NCBI RefSeq assembly: GCF_020091405.1
Contig: NZ_CP081903.1
Coordinates: forward strand, 744,001-808,000
DNA from: Bacteroides cellulosilyticus
GTDB lineage: Bacteria; Bacteroidota; Bacteroidia; Bacteroidales; Bacteroidaceae
Length of the DNA stretch: 64,000 bases
Direction of reading: 5' to 3'
Made by a program: the position numbers and the translations under genes. Shown piece after piece: positions 1 to 9,248 of the stretch. Numbering within the stretch: the first letter of the stretch is position 1; each line of letters opens with the position of its first letter. The notes below the pieces were generated by a model. That model was not told the origin of the DNA. It ran no database searches and worked only from the letters and a program-made list of their open reading frames with translations.

Positions 1-2488
1 AATTAAAGTAGAAGGAGTTAAGAACTATGAGGACTATGTACTGATCGGACTATCCGGTTTGTCTGTAGGACAAACGATTACCATACCGGGTGACGAAGTC
101 ACTCAGGCTTGTAAGCGTTACTGGAAACATGGTCTGTTCTCCAATGTTCAAATCACCGCAGATAAGATAGAAGGCGATAAGGTCTGGCTTACGATTCATC
201 TGACTCAGCGTCCGCGTGTATCCGATATCCGCTATCACGGCGTGAAGAAGTCAGAGCGCGAGGATATAGAAAGCCGAATCGGTATGATTAAGGGCGGACA
301 GGTGACCCCTAATGTCATTGACCGCGCCAAAACTTTGATTAAGCGCTACTTTGATGATAAAGGCTTTAAGAATGCAGAAGTTATTATCTCGCAGAAAGAC
401 GATGTATCCAACGATAACCAGGTGATCGTGGATATCGACATCGACAAAAAGGAGAAGGTAAAAGTACACGAAATCACCATCGTTGGCAATGAAGCGATTG
501 CAACTAAGAAGTTGAAACGTATCATGAAGAAGACCAACGAAAAGAATAAATTGCTCAATCTGTTCCGTACCAAGAAGTTCGTGGAAGAAAACTTCGAGGC
601 AGACAAGCAGTTGATCATCGATAAGTACAACGAATTAGGCTATCGTGATGCTATGATCGTAGAAGACAGCATCAAACCGTACGATGACCGCACCGTAGAC
701 ATCTTCATGAAGATTGATGAAGGAGATAAATATTATCTGCGTAATGTAACGTGGGTAGGTAACACCTTGTATCCTTCCGAACAGTTGAACTTTATGCTTC
801 GCATGAAGAAAGGTGATGTATACAACCAGAAATTACTGGAAGAACGTACCATGTCAGACGAAGATGCTATCGGTAACCTCTACTATAATAACGGCTATTT
901 GTTCTACAGCCTTGAACCCGTAGAAGTAAATATCGTAGGAGACTCCATCGACCTGGAAATGCGTATTTTCGAAGGCCGCCAGGCTACCATTAATAAGATC
1001 AACATCAATGGTAACGACCGTTTGTACGAAAATGTAGTACGTCGTGAACTCCGTACCCGCCCGGGTGACTTGTTCAGCCGTGAAGACCTGATGCGTTCTA
1101 TGCGTGAAATCCAGCAGATGGGACACTTCGACCCGGAACAAATCAAACCGGATATTCAGCCAAGACCGGAAGACGGAACTGTAGATATAGGTTACGATCT
1201 GGTATCCAAAGCTAACGACCAGGTGGAATTCTCTGCCGGTTGGGGACAAACCGGTATCATCGGTAAGTTGAGTTTGAAGTTCACTAACTTCTCACTGGCC
1301 AACTTGTTGCATCCGGGTGAAAACTACCGTGGTATCCTACCGCAGGGTGATGGCCAGACCTTGACCGTCAGCGGACAGACTAATGCCAAGTATTACCAAT
1401 CCTATAGCATTTCATTCTATGACCCGTGGTTCGGCGGTAAACGTCCGAACGCATTCTCTCTGTCGGCCTTCTATTCCGTACAGACAGATATCAGTAGCCG
1501 CTATTATAACTCGGCATATATGAATAGCTACTACAACAGTATGTATAGTGGTATGTACGGTTATGGTATGTATAACTACGGTAACTACAACAGCTATGAG
1601 AACTATTACGACCCCGACAAGTCTATCAAGATGTTCGGTGTAGCAGCTATGTTCGGAAAACGTTTGAAATGGCCGGATGACTACTTCCAGTTTACCGCTG
1701 AGTTATCTTACCAACGTTATATCCTGAGCGACTGGCAGTACTTCCCCGTTACAAACGGTAAGTGTAACAACCTTAGTATCAACCTGACATTGTCTCGTAG
1801 TTCTATTGACAATCCGATCTATCCCCGTTCCGGTTCTGAGTTCTCATTGTCTGTACAGTTAACTCCGCCGTACTCACTGTTTGATGGAACTGACTACAGC
1901 AAGTACAGTACTACCAGCCAGGACGACATGAACAAGATGCACAAATGGATTGAATATCACAAATGGAAATTCAAATCCAAGGTGTACATCCCGTTGATGG
2001 ACCCGGTAGCTGTTAAACGTACTCCGGTATTGATGGGCCGTGTTGAATTCGGTTTGCTGGGACACTACAACAAGTATAAAAAATCTCCGTTCGAAACATT
2101 CGACGTAGGTGGTGACGGTATGACCGGTTACTCCAGCTACGCAACGGAAAGCATCGCCCTTCGTGGTTATGAAAACAGCTCATTGACTCCTTACGGTTAC
2201 GAAGGTTATGCTTATACCCGTCTCGGACTTGAGTTAAGATATCCGCTGATGCTGGAAACAAGTACCAGTATTTATGCGTTAGGTTTTGTAGAAGCCGGTA
2301 ATGCATGGCATGATGTGAAGAATTTCAATCCATTTGAATTGAAACGTTCCGCAGGTGTCGGTGTCCGTATCTTCCTGCCGATGATCGGTATGATGGGTAT
2401 TGACTGGGCTTATGGTTTCGATAAAATACGTGGTTCCTCAGATTACGGTGGCAGTCAATTCCACTTTATCTTAGGACAAGAATTCTAA
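1..2488 (+). CDS. bamA: Outer membrane assembly factor BamA (5' truncated by window)
   Basis: BamA is the outer-membrane beta-barrel that folds and inserts other barrel proteins (BAM complex). The reading frame is open from base 2 with no start, so the signal peptide and first POTRA region lie outside the window; about 828 residues are visible. POTRA-like repeats occupy roughly the first 390 visible residues, and the rest is a Tyr/Gly-rich barrel ending in Phe, as expected of a BAM substrate. A Tyr/Asn/Met-rich loop near bases 1500-1620 looks like a Bacteroidetes-specific surface insertion. It is followed after 23 bp by two ompH/skp periplasmic chaperone genes, the usual bamA-skp neighbourhood. 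Confident call. Confidence 0.95.
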   Translation, partial: IKVEGVKNYEDYVLIGLSGLSVGQTITIPGDEVTQACKRYWKHGLFSNVQITADKIEGDKVWLTIHLTQRPRVSDIRYHGVKKSEREDIESRIGMIKGGQVTPNVIDRAKTLIKRYFDDKGFKNAEVIISQKDDVSNDNQVIVDIDIDKKEKVKVHEITIVGNEAIATKKLKRIMKKTNEKNKLLNLFRTKKFVEENFEADKQLIIDKYNELGYRDAMIVEDSIKPYDDRTVDIFMKIDEGDKYYLRNVTWVGNTLYPSEQLNFMLRMKKGDVYNQKLLEERTMSDEDAIGNLYYNNGYLFYSLEPVEVNIVGDSIDLEMRIFEGRQATINKININGNDRLYENVVRRELRTRPGDLFSREDLMRSMREIQQMGHFDPEQIKPDIQPRPEDGTVDIGYDLVSKANDQVEFSAGWGQTGIIGKLSLKFTNFSLANLLHPGENYRGILPQGDGQTLTVSGQTNAKYYQSYSISFYDPWFGGKRPNAFSLSAFYSVQTDISSRYYNSAYMNSYYNSMYSGMYGYGMYNYGNYNSYENYYDPDKSIKMFGVAAMFGKRLKWPDDYFQFTAELSYQRYILSDWQYFPVTNGKCNNLSINLTLSRSSIDNPIYPRSGSEFSLSVQLTPPYSLFDGTDYSKYSTTSQDDMNKMHKWIEYHKWKFKSKVYIPLMDPVAVKRTPVLMGRVEFGLLGHYNKYKKSPFETFDVGGDGMTGYSSYATESIALRGYENSSLTPYGYEGYAYTRLGLELRYPLMLETSTSIYALGFVEAGNAWHDVKNFNPFELKRSAGVGVRIFLPMIGMMGIDWAYGFDKIRGSSDYGGSQFHFILGQEF

Positions 2489-2511
2489 TTGTATCACAAA
2501 AACCAAACGTT

Positions 2512-3027
2512 ATGAGAAAGTCTGTTTTATTAATGATCTTGCTGTTTGCCGTAGGCATGACAGCCAGTGCACAAAAGTTTGCCTTGATCGACATGGAGTA
2601 CATTCTGAAGAACATTCCGGCCTACGAACGTGCTAACGAACAGTTGAACCAGGTTTCCAAGAAATGGCAGAGTGAAGTAGAGAAGGTTGCCGAGGAAGCC
2701 AAGACGTTGTACAAGAACTATCAATCGGAAGCCGTCTTTCTTTCTGAAGAACAAAAAGGAAAGAAAGAGGAAGCGATTGTCGCTAAAGAGAAAGAAGCTG
2801 CTGAACTTCGCCGCAAATATTTCGGCCCTGAAGGGGAATTATTCAAGAAACGCGAAAGCCTGATGCAACCTATTCAGGATGAGATTTATAATGCGGTCAA
2901 GGAAATATCGGAGCAGAAAGGATACTCTGTAGTCGTTGACCGGGCATCTGCAACAAGCATCATTTTTGCTTCTCCGCGTATTGATATCAGCAATGAAGTG
3001 CTTGCTAAGTTAGGATATTCAAATTAA
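2512..3027 (+). CDS. OmpH/Skp family periplasmic chaperone, paralogue 1
   Basis: This is a small exported coiled-coil protein (171 aa) of the OmpH/Skp family, which holds unfolded outer-membrane proteins in the periplasm. It has a signal peptide ending near residue 20 (TASAQ), then the family start FALIDMEYIL, a long Lys/Glu-rich helical stretch (residues about 45-115) and a C-terminal strand region. It begins 23 bp after bamA and is probably co-transcribed with it. A second, diverged paralogue follows with its own promoter. Confidence 0.9.
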   Translation: MRKSVLLMILLFAVGMTASAQKFALIDMEYILKNIPAYERANEQLNQVSKKWQSEVEKVAEEAKTLYKNYQSEAVFLSEEQKGKKEEAIVAKEKEAAELRRKYFGPEGELFKKRESLMQPIQDEIYNAVKEISEQKGYSVVVDRASATSIIFASPRIDISNEVLAKLGYSN

Positions 3028-3070
3028 TTTCATACATTTGCTTCGCGAATATGGCCACACTCCAACATTA

Positions 3071-3118
3071 AAAATAAGCAAGCTTATTTTGTATTGCGTT
3101 CAGTTTGCACTATATTTG
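3071..3118 (+). promoter_or_regulatory. Promoter of second ompH gene with AA-centred palindrome
   Basis: The -7 element TATATTTG lies at 3111-3118 and a TTTG -33 element at 3088-3091, 19 bp apart, matching the Bacteroidetes promoter. A perfect palindrome with 9-bp arms (AAAATAAGC, AA, GCTTATTTT; 3071-3090) overlaps the -33. Closely similar sequence precedes the PASTA gene at about 52191-52238. Confidence 0.75.
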
Positions 3119-3160
3119 CATTTATTCAACGACTAATTATTAAAATAAACAATAAACATT

Positions 3161-3664
3161 ATGCTTAAAAAAATCGCACTACTCGTGGTACTGTTCGCTC
3201 TTCCTTTGGGAGCGATGGCACAAAAATTTGCTCACATGAACTCTCAGGAGGTTATTGTTGTTATGCCGGAATATACTAAGGCACAAGCTGATCTCGATGC
3301 TATGTCAAAAAAGTATCAGCAAGAAATGGAACGCACTCAATCAGAATTCAACAAGAAAGTGCAAGAATTCCAGCAACAAGCAGACTCTCTGCCGAGAAAT
3401 ATAGCAGAAAGACGCCAGAAAGAATTGCAAGAGATGGCTCAAAGACAAGAAGAATTCCAACAGGAAGCTTACCAAAGCATGCAGAAAGCACAACAAGAAG
3501 CACTGGCTCCCATCTATAAGAAATTGGATGACGCTATCCAGGCTGTAGGTAAAGCAGAAGGCGTAGTCTATATCTTTGATTTGGCTCGTACACCGATACC
3601 TTATGTAGGTGCAGAGAGTGTAGATGTTACAACTAAAGTAAAAACCCAACTGGGAATTAAGTAA
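3161..3664 (+). CDS. OmpH/Skp family periplasmic chaperone, paralogue 2
   Basis: This 167-aa exported protein has a signal peptide ending AMAQ near residue 21 and then the OmpH core: a beta strand, a Gln/Glu-rich coiled coil (residues about 45-115, many QQ and EFQQ repeats) and a final strand containing YIFDLARTPIPYV. By family it is a trimeric jellyfish-like chaperone for outer-membrane proteins. It differs from the upstream copy in being Gln-rich rather than Lys/Glu-rich, has its own promoter and ends at an exceptionally long hairpin. Confidence 0.9.
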   Translation: MLKKIALLVVLFALPLGAMAQKFAHMNSQEVIVVMPEYTKAQADLDAMSKKYQQEMERTQSEFNKKVQEFQQQADSLPRNIAERRQKELQEMAQRQEEFQQEAYQSMQKAQQEALAPIYKKLDDAIQAVGKAEGVVYIFDLARTPIPYVGAESVDVTTKVKTQLGIK

Positions 3665-3670
3665 AGACAT

Positions 3671-3740
3671 ATCTTATTCAAAGATAGAAAAAGGCGTGGG
3701 CTGTTTGCAGTCCACGCCTTTTTCTATCTTTGAATAAGAT
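3671..3740 (+). terminator. Very long hairpin terminator after ompH paralogue 2
   Basis: The arms 3671-3699 and 3712-3740 are perfectly complementary over 29 bp and continue inward with a G-T wobble and three pairs to a four-base loop. The lower stem ends in runs of A and T that can act as a T-tract, so it can terminate the ompH message. It is symmetrical, but no gene converges on it. Confidence 0.8.
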
Positions 3741-3762
3741 AAGCGGCATCCCAGCATAACTT

Positions 3763-3808
3763 TTTCATGCAAGCATGAAAGTTCTGCATTCGGTTTGCAT
3801 TATCTTTG
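3763..3808 (+). promoter_or_regulatory. murI promoter with AA-centred palindrome
   Basis: TATCTTTG at 3801-3808 is a good -7 element, 25 bp before the murI start. The palindrome TTTCATGC-AA-GCATGAAA (3763-3780) sits where the -33 should be; there is no clear TTTG. The spacer resembles those of the second ompH and PASTA promoters (GGTTTGCA next to the -7). Confidence 0.6.
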
Positions 3809-3832
3809 TAGCCTATACAAAGTTTTTCTGTT

Positions 3833-4672
3833 ATGAAGCAAAATTTACCCACTATCCCCGGCCCTATCGGTGTATTTGACTCCGGATATGGCGGACTGAC
3901 TATCCTGAGCAAGATACGGGAGGCCCTGCCTCAATATGACTATATTTATTTAGGAGATAATGCACGCACTCCCTATGGTACACGGTCTTTCGAAATCGTA
4001 TATGAATTCACACTACAAGCAGTCACTAAACTGTTTGAGATGGGATGTCATCTTGTCATTCTGGCTTGCAATACAGCATCTGCCAAAGCATTACGCAGTA
4101 TACAGATAAACGATTTGCCCGGAATGGATCCGGCACGCCGTGTATTGGGTGTCATCCGTCCTACCGTTGAATGTATAGGTCACATAACACAGAGTCGCCA
4201 TGTCGGTGTTCTTGCCACAGCAGGAACCATTAAATCAGAATCCTACCCGTTAGAAATCCATAAGCTTTTTCCGGACATTCGGGTAGAAGGTGAAGCTTGT
4301 CCTCTATGGGTATCTCTCGTAGAAAACAACGAAGCCGAAGGAGATGGAACAGATTATTTCGTTCGTAAATATATCAATGAACTTCTGGCGAAAGATGCAC
4401 AGATTGATACTGTGATTCTTGGCTGTACCCATTACCCCTTACTTCTGCCTAAAATTAAGAAGTACATGCCGGAAGGAGTTACTACAGTGGCGCAAGGCGA
4501 ACTGGTAGCCGAAAGCTTGAAAGACTATTTACACCGCCATCCGGAAATGGATATCAAATGCACGAAAGGTGGAAACTGTACTTACTACACCACGGAAGCG
4601 GAAGAGAAGTTCATTGAATCAGCATCCACCTTCCTGAACGAAGCGGTCACCGTACAACGAATAGAACTATAA
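3833..4672 (+). CDS. murI: Glutamate racemase
   Basis: MurI interconverts L- and D-glutamate in the cytoplasm, supplying D-Glu for peptidoglycan. The 279-aa protein has the family's FDSGYGGLT start (residues about 15-23), the first catalytic cysteine in ACNTAS and the second in LGCTHYPLL, so both proton-transfer residues are present. Length is normal. It has its own promoter and is followed by a separate small gene, so it appears monocistronic. Confidence 0.95.
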   Translation: MKQNLPTIPGPIGVFDSGYGGLTILSKIREALPQYDYIYLGDNARTPYGTRSFEIVYEFTLQAVTKLFEMGCHLVILACNTASAKALRSIQINDLPGMDPARRVLGVIRPTVECIGHITQSRHVGVLATAGTIKSESYPLEIHKLFPDIRVEGEACPLWVSLVENNEAEGDGTDYFVRKYINELLAKDAQIDTVILGCTHYPLLLPKIKKYMPEGVTTVAQGELVAESLKDYLHRHPEMDIKCTKGGNCTYYTTEAEEKFIESASTFLNEAVTVQRIEL

Positions 4673-4755
4673 TCACTAATATTTACCGGAAAACAAACCT
4701 TTTCTCCGAAATACTTGTTATATTTGTAATATTAAACCTATTAATACTTACCATT

Positions 4756-4992
4756 ATGAAATCAACCGACTATAGCCGCACAGTTGAAGTGTTCAAAGGA
4801 TCACCGTGGGAAGCAGAACTTGTCAAAGGTCTACTCGAAAACAATGGTATAGCAACTATTATCAAAGACGGGCTTATGAGCACCATCGCACCTTACATAG
4901 CACCGGATGTAACCATTCTCGTCAGTGAGGAAAGATATGAAGATGCCATGGAGATAATCCGTGAGCGTGATAAAGGAAAAGACGAAGAATAA
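4756..4992 (+). CDS. DUF2007 family small protein
   Basis: This 78-aa cytoplasmic protein matches the DUF2007 (putative signal-transducing) pattern: an N-terminal strand, the segment SPWEAELVKGLLENNGI, and a C-terminal strand-helix ending VSEERYEDAMEII. The fold is ferredoxin-like and no catalytic residues are recognisable. A -7 candidate TATATTTG lies at 4719-4726. It ends 46 bp before proB and may be co-transcribed with it. Function is unknown. Confidence 0.8.
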   Translation: MKSTDYSRTVEVFKGSPWEAELVKGLLENNGIATIIKDGLMSTIAPYIAPDVTILVSEERYEDAMEIIRERDKGKDEE

Positions 4993-5038
4993 TCCTTTCA
5001 CTCTCTTACTGAAACCACATAAGAACGATATACAACAC

Positions 5039-6121
5039 ATGGAACAACAATTTTCGAGAATAGCTGTTAAAGTTGGCAGCAATGTCTTGACACGCCGTGA
5101 CGGTACTCTGGACGTAACACGTATGTCCGCTTTAGTCGATCAGATAGCCGAACTGCATAAAACAGGAGTAGAAATTATACTTGTATCTTCCGGGGCCGTT
5201 GCTTCCGGACGTAGTGAAGTGCATCCGACCAAAAAACTGGATAGCGTAGATCAACGCCAGTTATTCTCCGCCATAGGACAAGCCAAACTCATCAATCGTT
5301 ACTACGAACTCTTTCGTGAACATGGCATTACTGTAGGACAAGTACTGACAATGAAAGAGAATTTCGCAACCCGCAGGCATTACCTTAACCAAAAGAACTG
5401 TATGACGGTGATGTTAGAAAACGGAGTCATTCCTATTGTCAATGAAAACGATACGATTTCCGTAAGCGAGTTAATGTTTACGGATAATGATGAATTGTCC
5501 GGTCTGATTGCCTCTATGATGGATGCACAGGCATTAATCATACTCAGCAATATCAATGGTATCTATAATGGTTCTCCTACCGATCCTGCCTCGGAAGTGA
5601 TACGGGAGATAGGCCAGGGCAAAGATCTGTCCTCCTATATTCAGACTTCCAAATCCAGTTTCGGACGTGGAGGTATGCTGACTAAAACCAATATTGCCCG
5701 CAAAGTGGCCGATGAAGGAATCACCGTAATCATTGCCAACGGTAAATGCGATAATATCCTTGTCGATTTGATTCAACATCCCGAAAGCACTCTCTGCACC
5801 CGCTTTACGCCTTCTGCCGAACCTGTATCCAGTATAAAAAAATGGATTGCTCACAGTGAAGGGTTTGCCAAAGGTGAGTTGCACATCAACCAGTGTGCTA
5901 CCGAAGTGCTGAATTCAGATAAAGCAATCAGCATCCTGCCCGTCGGTATAACTGCCATTGAAGGAGAATTTGAAAAAGATGACATCGTGCGGATCATTGA
6001 CTTCGAAGGAAATCCGGTAGGAGTAGGCAAAGCAAACTGCAACTCTGTTCAAGCCAAGGAAGCGATGGGGAAGCACGGGAAGAAACCCGTTGTACACTAT
6101 GATTATCTATATATAGAATAA
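5039..6121 (+). CDS. proB: Glutamate 5-kinase
   Basis: ProB phosphorylates L-glutamate to gamma-glutamyl phosphate, the first step of proline synthesis. The start is taken at the ATG at 5039 (MEQQFSRIAVKVGSN) rather than the upstream in-frame start at 4961, because the amino-acid-kinase domain begins right after it and the longer form overlaps the DUF2007 gene. The 360-aa protein has the kinase domain (VKVGSNVL, SSGAVASG, NENDT, RGGMLTK) followed by a C-terminal PUA domain. Its partner proA lies 43.7 kb away, beyond the PUL. Confidence 0.95.
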   Translation: MEQQFSRIAVKVGSNVLTRRDGTLDVTRMSALVDQIAELHKTGVEIILVSSGAVASGRSEVHPTKKLDSVDQRQLFSAIGQAKLINRYYELFREHGITVGQVLTMKENFATRRHYLNQKNCMTVMLENGVIPIVNENDTISVSELMFTDNDELSGLIASMMDAQALIILSNINGIYNGSPTDPASEVIREIGQGKDLSSYIQTSKSSFGRGGMLTKTNIARKVADEGITVIIANGKCDNILVDLIQHPESTLCTRFTPSAEPVSSIKKWIAHSEGFAKGELHINQCATEVLNSDKAISILPVGITAIEGEFEKDDIVRIIDFEGNPVGVGKANCNSVQAKEAMGKHGKKPVVHYDYLYIE

Positions 6122-6191
6122 ACAAGTCAACCCATTAAATAGGAGATTCCCTATTCACATCATTGAATGTGAACAGGGAATCATCTTGTTT
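6119..6191 (+). terminator. Hairpin after proB
   Basis: Arms 6145-6160 and 6167-6182 pair with one mismatch around a six-base loop, and the flanking AAACAAG/CTTGTTT extends the stem. It ends the proB transcript. The left end of the PUL (stop codon at 6253) lies just beyond. Confidence 0.65.
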
Positions 6192-6252
6192 AGTGATTTG
6201 AGAAATTCTGATACTGAGTTGATGAGAGAAGAATCACTACCCAATTACACTT

Positions 6253-7728
6253 TTAGTTTCCTAATACGCTTATTTGATCATTCTCTGCAGGCAATTTATA
6301 ATAAAAGCCTACACTAAAGTTATATAGTGGATATTTCTTTCCATAAATCACTCTTCCTTTTCGGTCTTTCGGCTCATAATCAGGACGAAGTCTTGTCTCA
6401 AAACTATCGCGTGGATGAATAAAAGTACCATCTTTCTGTACCTCATCCAAATCTTCATACTTAAAGAAAGCCTTGTACGGATCGCTATCACGCAAATTTC
6501 CATGCCCTTGTAATCCATCTTTTCCCTTCGGACGGTCTTCTATAAATGAACGGGTACCGGCATATACCACTATGACATCTCCAACTAAAGGTTGCTCACA
6601 GGTTAACACCACATCATCACCATCTATCTCTACCTGTTTAATGATTTGTTTGTTTTCTTGACGATAATCGCGCAAGTATACCTCAAAACCATAATCCTTG
6701 ATCTTAGGTATCAAATATGTATCAAATACCAATGGACGAACCGGCACATGGTACTTGATACGTATTTGAGTAGGAAGTGTTTCTCTCGCAATTGCCGTAG
6801 GTTGCAACGGCTGAAAGGGTTTGCCCTGCACTTGAGATTGATAATACACTTTTCCCAACATCTCGCCAAACCAGCGATATCCATTGCCGTCAAGATGTCC
6901 ACCTCGGTCAGTCATCGGATAAATGGGCCCCGCACAAATAATATCATCATATTCGTTAGCCGCTTCCAGTTGAGCCATCGAGATTGAAAGTGTATCACGC
7001 ATATATTGCGCTCCCGTCTGATAAGTGATAAACACCGGCTTATGGGGCTGACTATACTGTTGCTGTATATCTTTTTGCATATTATTCTTTATATTCACAA
7101 GCAGTTCCTTATACTCCCGTTTATCAGTCGTATTAGGCACATTAGCGCGTAGTCCCTTTTCCGGATTCGGATCATAGTTGAACTCACCTTGCATCCAGAA
7201 AATTGCAGGACAACAGATTTTCGCATCTTCCCGGGCAGCTACCCGGGCTGCCGATTGTAATGATGTTACAAACTCTTTATACGCCGTACGTGTCTCCGAC
7301 TCCTTGGAGAGTTCTTCTACACTTGCTCCGCTCACTCCTACCGAAGTAGCCAAAATACGGGGCATCTTGGGTTGTTTCAACCGAAGGTGATTGACAGCTC
7401 CCAGTAAAGGACATTCGGCTATAGTGCCGGCTCGCCTGCTTTTGAAGTGCTTTTCATGAGCGAAAGCTTCGGAAACGGTTCCCACCAATGGTTCAAACTT
7501 AAGTTCTCCGGTATTTCCATAGTTTATCCACACTTGGTTGCCCAGCATGTAATTACCTTTGAAATGTTCCGTTGAAATAACCGGATAGGACTGATGTCCC
7601 GTTGACAGGCTCTGTCCATTCATAATAAACTGTATAAATACTTTATCCTTATCCTTCCCGGAAGCAAACAGAGAAGTACAGCAAAATAATATACTGCACA
7701 GCTCAATTACAATTATTGCAGTTCTCAT
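6253..7728 (-). CDS. SGNH/sialate O-acetylesterase-like carbohydrate esterase
   Basis: This 491-aa exported protein has a signal peptide (about residues 1-23) and a SASA-type SGNH hydrolase domain. The block I serine is in MNGQSLSTG (about 37-45), WMQGEFNYDP resembles the family's WxQGExD segment, and GGHLDGNGYRWFG carries the late catalytic His region. A C-terminal beta domain follows. Families like this remove O-acetyl groups from sugars, which would unmask the PUL glycan for the hydrolases. It is the last gene of the PUL, 80 bp after the ceramidase-like gene with a hairpin between. The exact ester is not predictable. Confidence 0.8.
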   Translation of the reverse strand: MRTAIIVIELCSILFCCTSLFASGKDKDKVFIQFIMNGQSLSTGHQSYPVISTEHFKGNYMLGNQVWINYGNTGELKFEPLVGTVSEAFAHEKHFKSRRAGTIAECPLLGAVNHLRLKQPKMPRILATSVGVSGASVEELSKESETRTAYKEFVTSLQSAARVAAREDAKICCPAIFWMQGEFNYDPNPEKGLRANVPNTTDKREYKELLVNIKNNMQKDIQQQYSQPHKPVFITYQTGAQYMRDTLSISMAQLEAANEYDDIICAGPIYPMTDRGGHLDGNGYRWFGEMLGKVYYQSQVQGKPFQPLQPTAIARETLPTQIRIKYHVPVRPLVFDTYLIPKIKDYGFEVYLRDYRQENKQIIKQVEIDGDDVVLTCEQPLVGDVIVVYAGTRSFIEDRPKGKDGLQGHGNLRDSDPYKAFFKYEDLDEVQKDGTFIHPRDSFETRLRPDYEPKDRKGRVIYGKKYPLYNFSVGFYYKLPAENDQISVLGN

Positions 7729-7746
7729 TTTTTTAATATATGTGAT

Positions 7747-7778
7747 AAGAATAGATAATCTGTGGATTATCTATTCTT
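7747..7778 (-). terminator. Hairpin between ceramidase-like and esterase genes
   Basis: Perfect 14-bp arms (7747-7760 and 7765-7778) surround a TGTG loop, just before the esterase start at 7728. It may be an attenuator that lowers expression of the last PUL gene; there is no clear -7 element between it and the start. Confidence 0.55.
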
Positions 7779-7808
7779 GTCGATCATTCATTTAAATATA
7801 TCCACACT

Positions 7809-9089
7809 TTACTTAAAGAATATGCTTGCACGCTGGTCATTGAGTATATACAAGTTTTCTAAATGCTTGTTGATGATGGCTTCACCACCTCCTACTTGTA
7901 TACGATTACCACCCTCGGCACCAAACCCTCCCAATGCCGCTGAACGTACATCGGCTACATAACCAGGTGAACGTCCTTTTACATACGTATAACCAAAGAA
8001 GAGAGGAGTCACATCGGCCAGTCTGGCTTTCGCCTTCCATTCCAATTGAAGTTGTACGAACATTTCACCGGGGCAAACGGCTATTGCAAAGTCATTAATG
8101 AGGAATGTAGCGATATGGACATTTACCTTACGGTTTTTGTCTCCACGAGTAGAGAATTGTAACGAGTCTGTACGCATTTTGAAAGAGGTGTTATCACTGG
8201 AGGCATGTAATGCGTTGGCCAGTTTAATCACTTCAATGCCAAGCAATTCTCCTGTACGCTGAATGGGTTTGTAATCTGTTTTGATAGGATCATCGGGCCC
8301 AGAACGCCGCCGGCTAATCATCAACCCTTCTACATTACCGCCACCACCGGCTACAAAGAGACAGATAGCTTTGTTATCAAACGCTTCTTCAACCTTCTTA
8401 CAAGCAAATCCAGGATAGTCGGCCGAAATTTCATAACTAAAACAACCTAGGTCTGCATGCATAGCATAACTCATAACAATGGCACGGGCATTGCCTTGCA
8501 TATCTTCTACTTTGATTACGCCTACTTCGGGGTCAACCGGGCCAAAAGGTATCCGTTCGGGGTTTTCTACATTATAATGTTCATCGCCCACCCACGATTC
8601 GCGAGCCTTCCCGTCTTTACGGATAATAAGGCGATTGAAACCCAATTGCGGAAACGTACGCGTACCAGCCGAGATACGTGCAGGGAACATATTACCGATT
8701 GCTTCACCCACCACCTTAATGATGCACTCTTCAAAGAATGGAGTGTTGTCAGGTTTCTTTTCACGAGGTCTGGCATCAGCCATGTTAGGATCTTCGTGAG
8801 TATGCGAAGCACAGATCAGCAATTGCGTGATACCATATTTTTCTTTGCAGATATTGGCCACTCGGTCGCTATAAAAATTGACCAAATCGACAGATACTTG
8901 CGCTACACGCATATCACCTATCTCCATCACAAGAGCACGCGCATACACAGAGTCGTGTAGAGGGATGTTTTGTTTCGGAGTAATGTTTATTTTAGCCGTT
9001 CCGGCCATTAGCTGTCCTTCGGCAGCTTTGAGTGTGCCCGATAGGAAAAGACATCCGCAGAGCAGAATGAAAAGGAATGCTTTTTTCAT
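7809..9089 (-). CDS. Neutral/alkaline ceramidase N-terminal-domain-like exported protein
   Basis: This 426-aa protein has a signal peptide (about 1-22) and the ceramidase-family opening AGTAKINITPKQNIPLHD. SHTHEDPN (putative zinc ligands) and DPEVGVIKVED follow. Where ceramidases have their nucleophile serine in a GDxSPN-like motif, this protein has GGGGNVEGL, so the canonical serine seems absent. It is much shorter than full ceramidases (about 700 aa) and lacks the C-terminal Ig-like domain. It is led by its own phased-box promoter (9165-9221). It may be an esterase or amidase acting on a glycan substituent; ceramidase activity is unproven. Confidence 0.7.
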   Translation of the reverse strand: MKKAFLFILLCGCLFLSGTLKAAEGQLMAGTAKINITPKQNIPLHDSVYARALVMEIGDMRVAQVSVDLVNFYSDRVANICKEKYGITQLLICASHTHEDPNMADARPREKKPDNTPFFEECIIKVVGEAIGNMFPARISAGTRTFPQLGFNRLIIRKDGKARESWVGDEHYNVENPERIPFGPVDPEVGVIKVEDMQGNARAIVMSYAMHADLGCFSYEISADYPGFACKKVEEAFDNKAICLFVAGGGGNVEGLMISRRRSGPDDPIKTDYKPIQRTGELLGIEVIKLANALHASSDNTSFKMRTDSLQFSTRGDKNRKVNVHIATFLINDFAIAVCPGEMFVQLQLEWKAKARLADVTPLFFGYTYVKGRSPGYVADVRSAALGGFGAEGGNRIQVGGGEAIINKHLENLYILNDQRASIFFK

Positions 9090-9164
9090 GATTAAAATGT
9101 TATTATTCGGTTAATATTTTAATGTCAAAGGCGCATAATCCACTTTATGATTATTTTCAAAGTT

Positions 9165-9221
9165 CAAAATTAAGAGTACCCTATTAACTGAAGCATTAAA
9201 AAAACATTAGCATCCAATTAA
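9165..9221 (-). promoter_or_regulatory. Phased TTAA-box promoter of ceramidase-like operon
   Basis: The -7 TAATTTTG (- strand, 9165-9172) is preceded by TTAA at 9184-9187, TTAA at 9196-9199, CTAA at 9207-9210 and TTAA at 9218-9221. The first gap is 11 nt and box-to-box steps are 12, 11 and 11. No TTTG -33 is present. Same layout as five other PUL promoters. Confidence 0.7.
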
Positions 9222-9248
9222 AATAGCGTTAATTACAGTCACCCCAAA

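Noticed and set aside
4961..5038. Longer proB start
   Set aside because: The extension has no conserved residues, overlaps the DUF2007 gene and lies before the kinase fold.
6121..6252. Attachment site of an integrative element at the left PUL border
   Set aside because: Only a terminator-like hairpin is seen; no matching direct repeat was found at the right border and no integrase is present.
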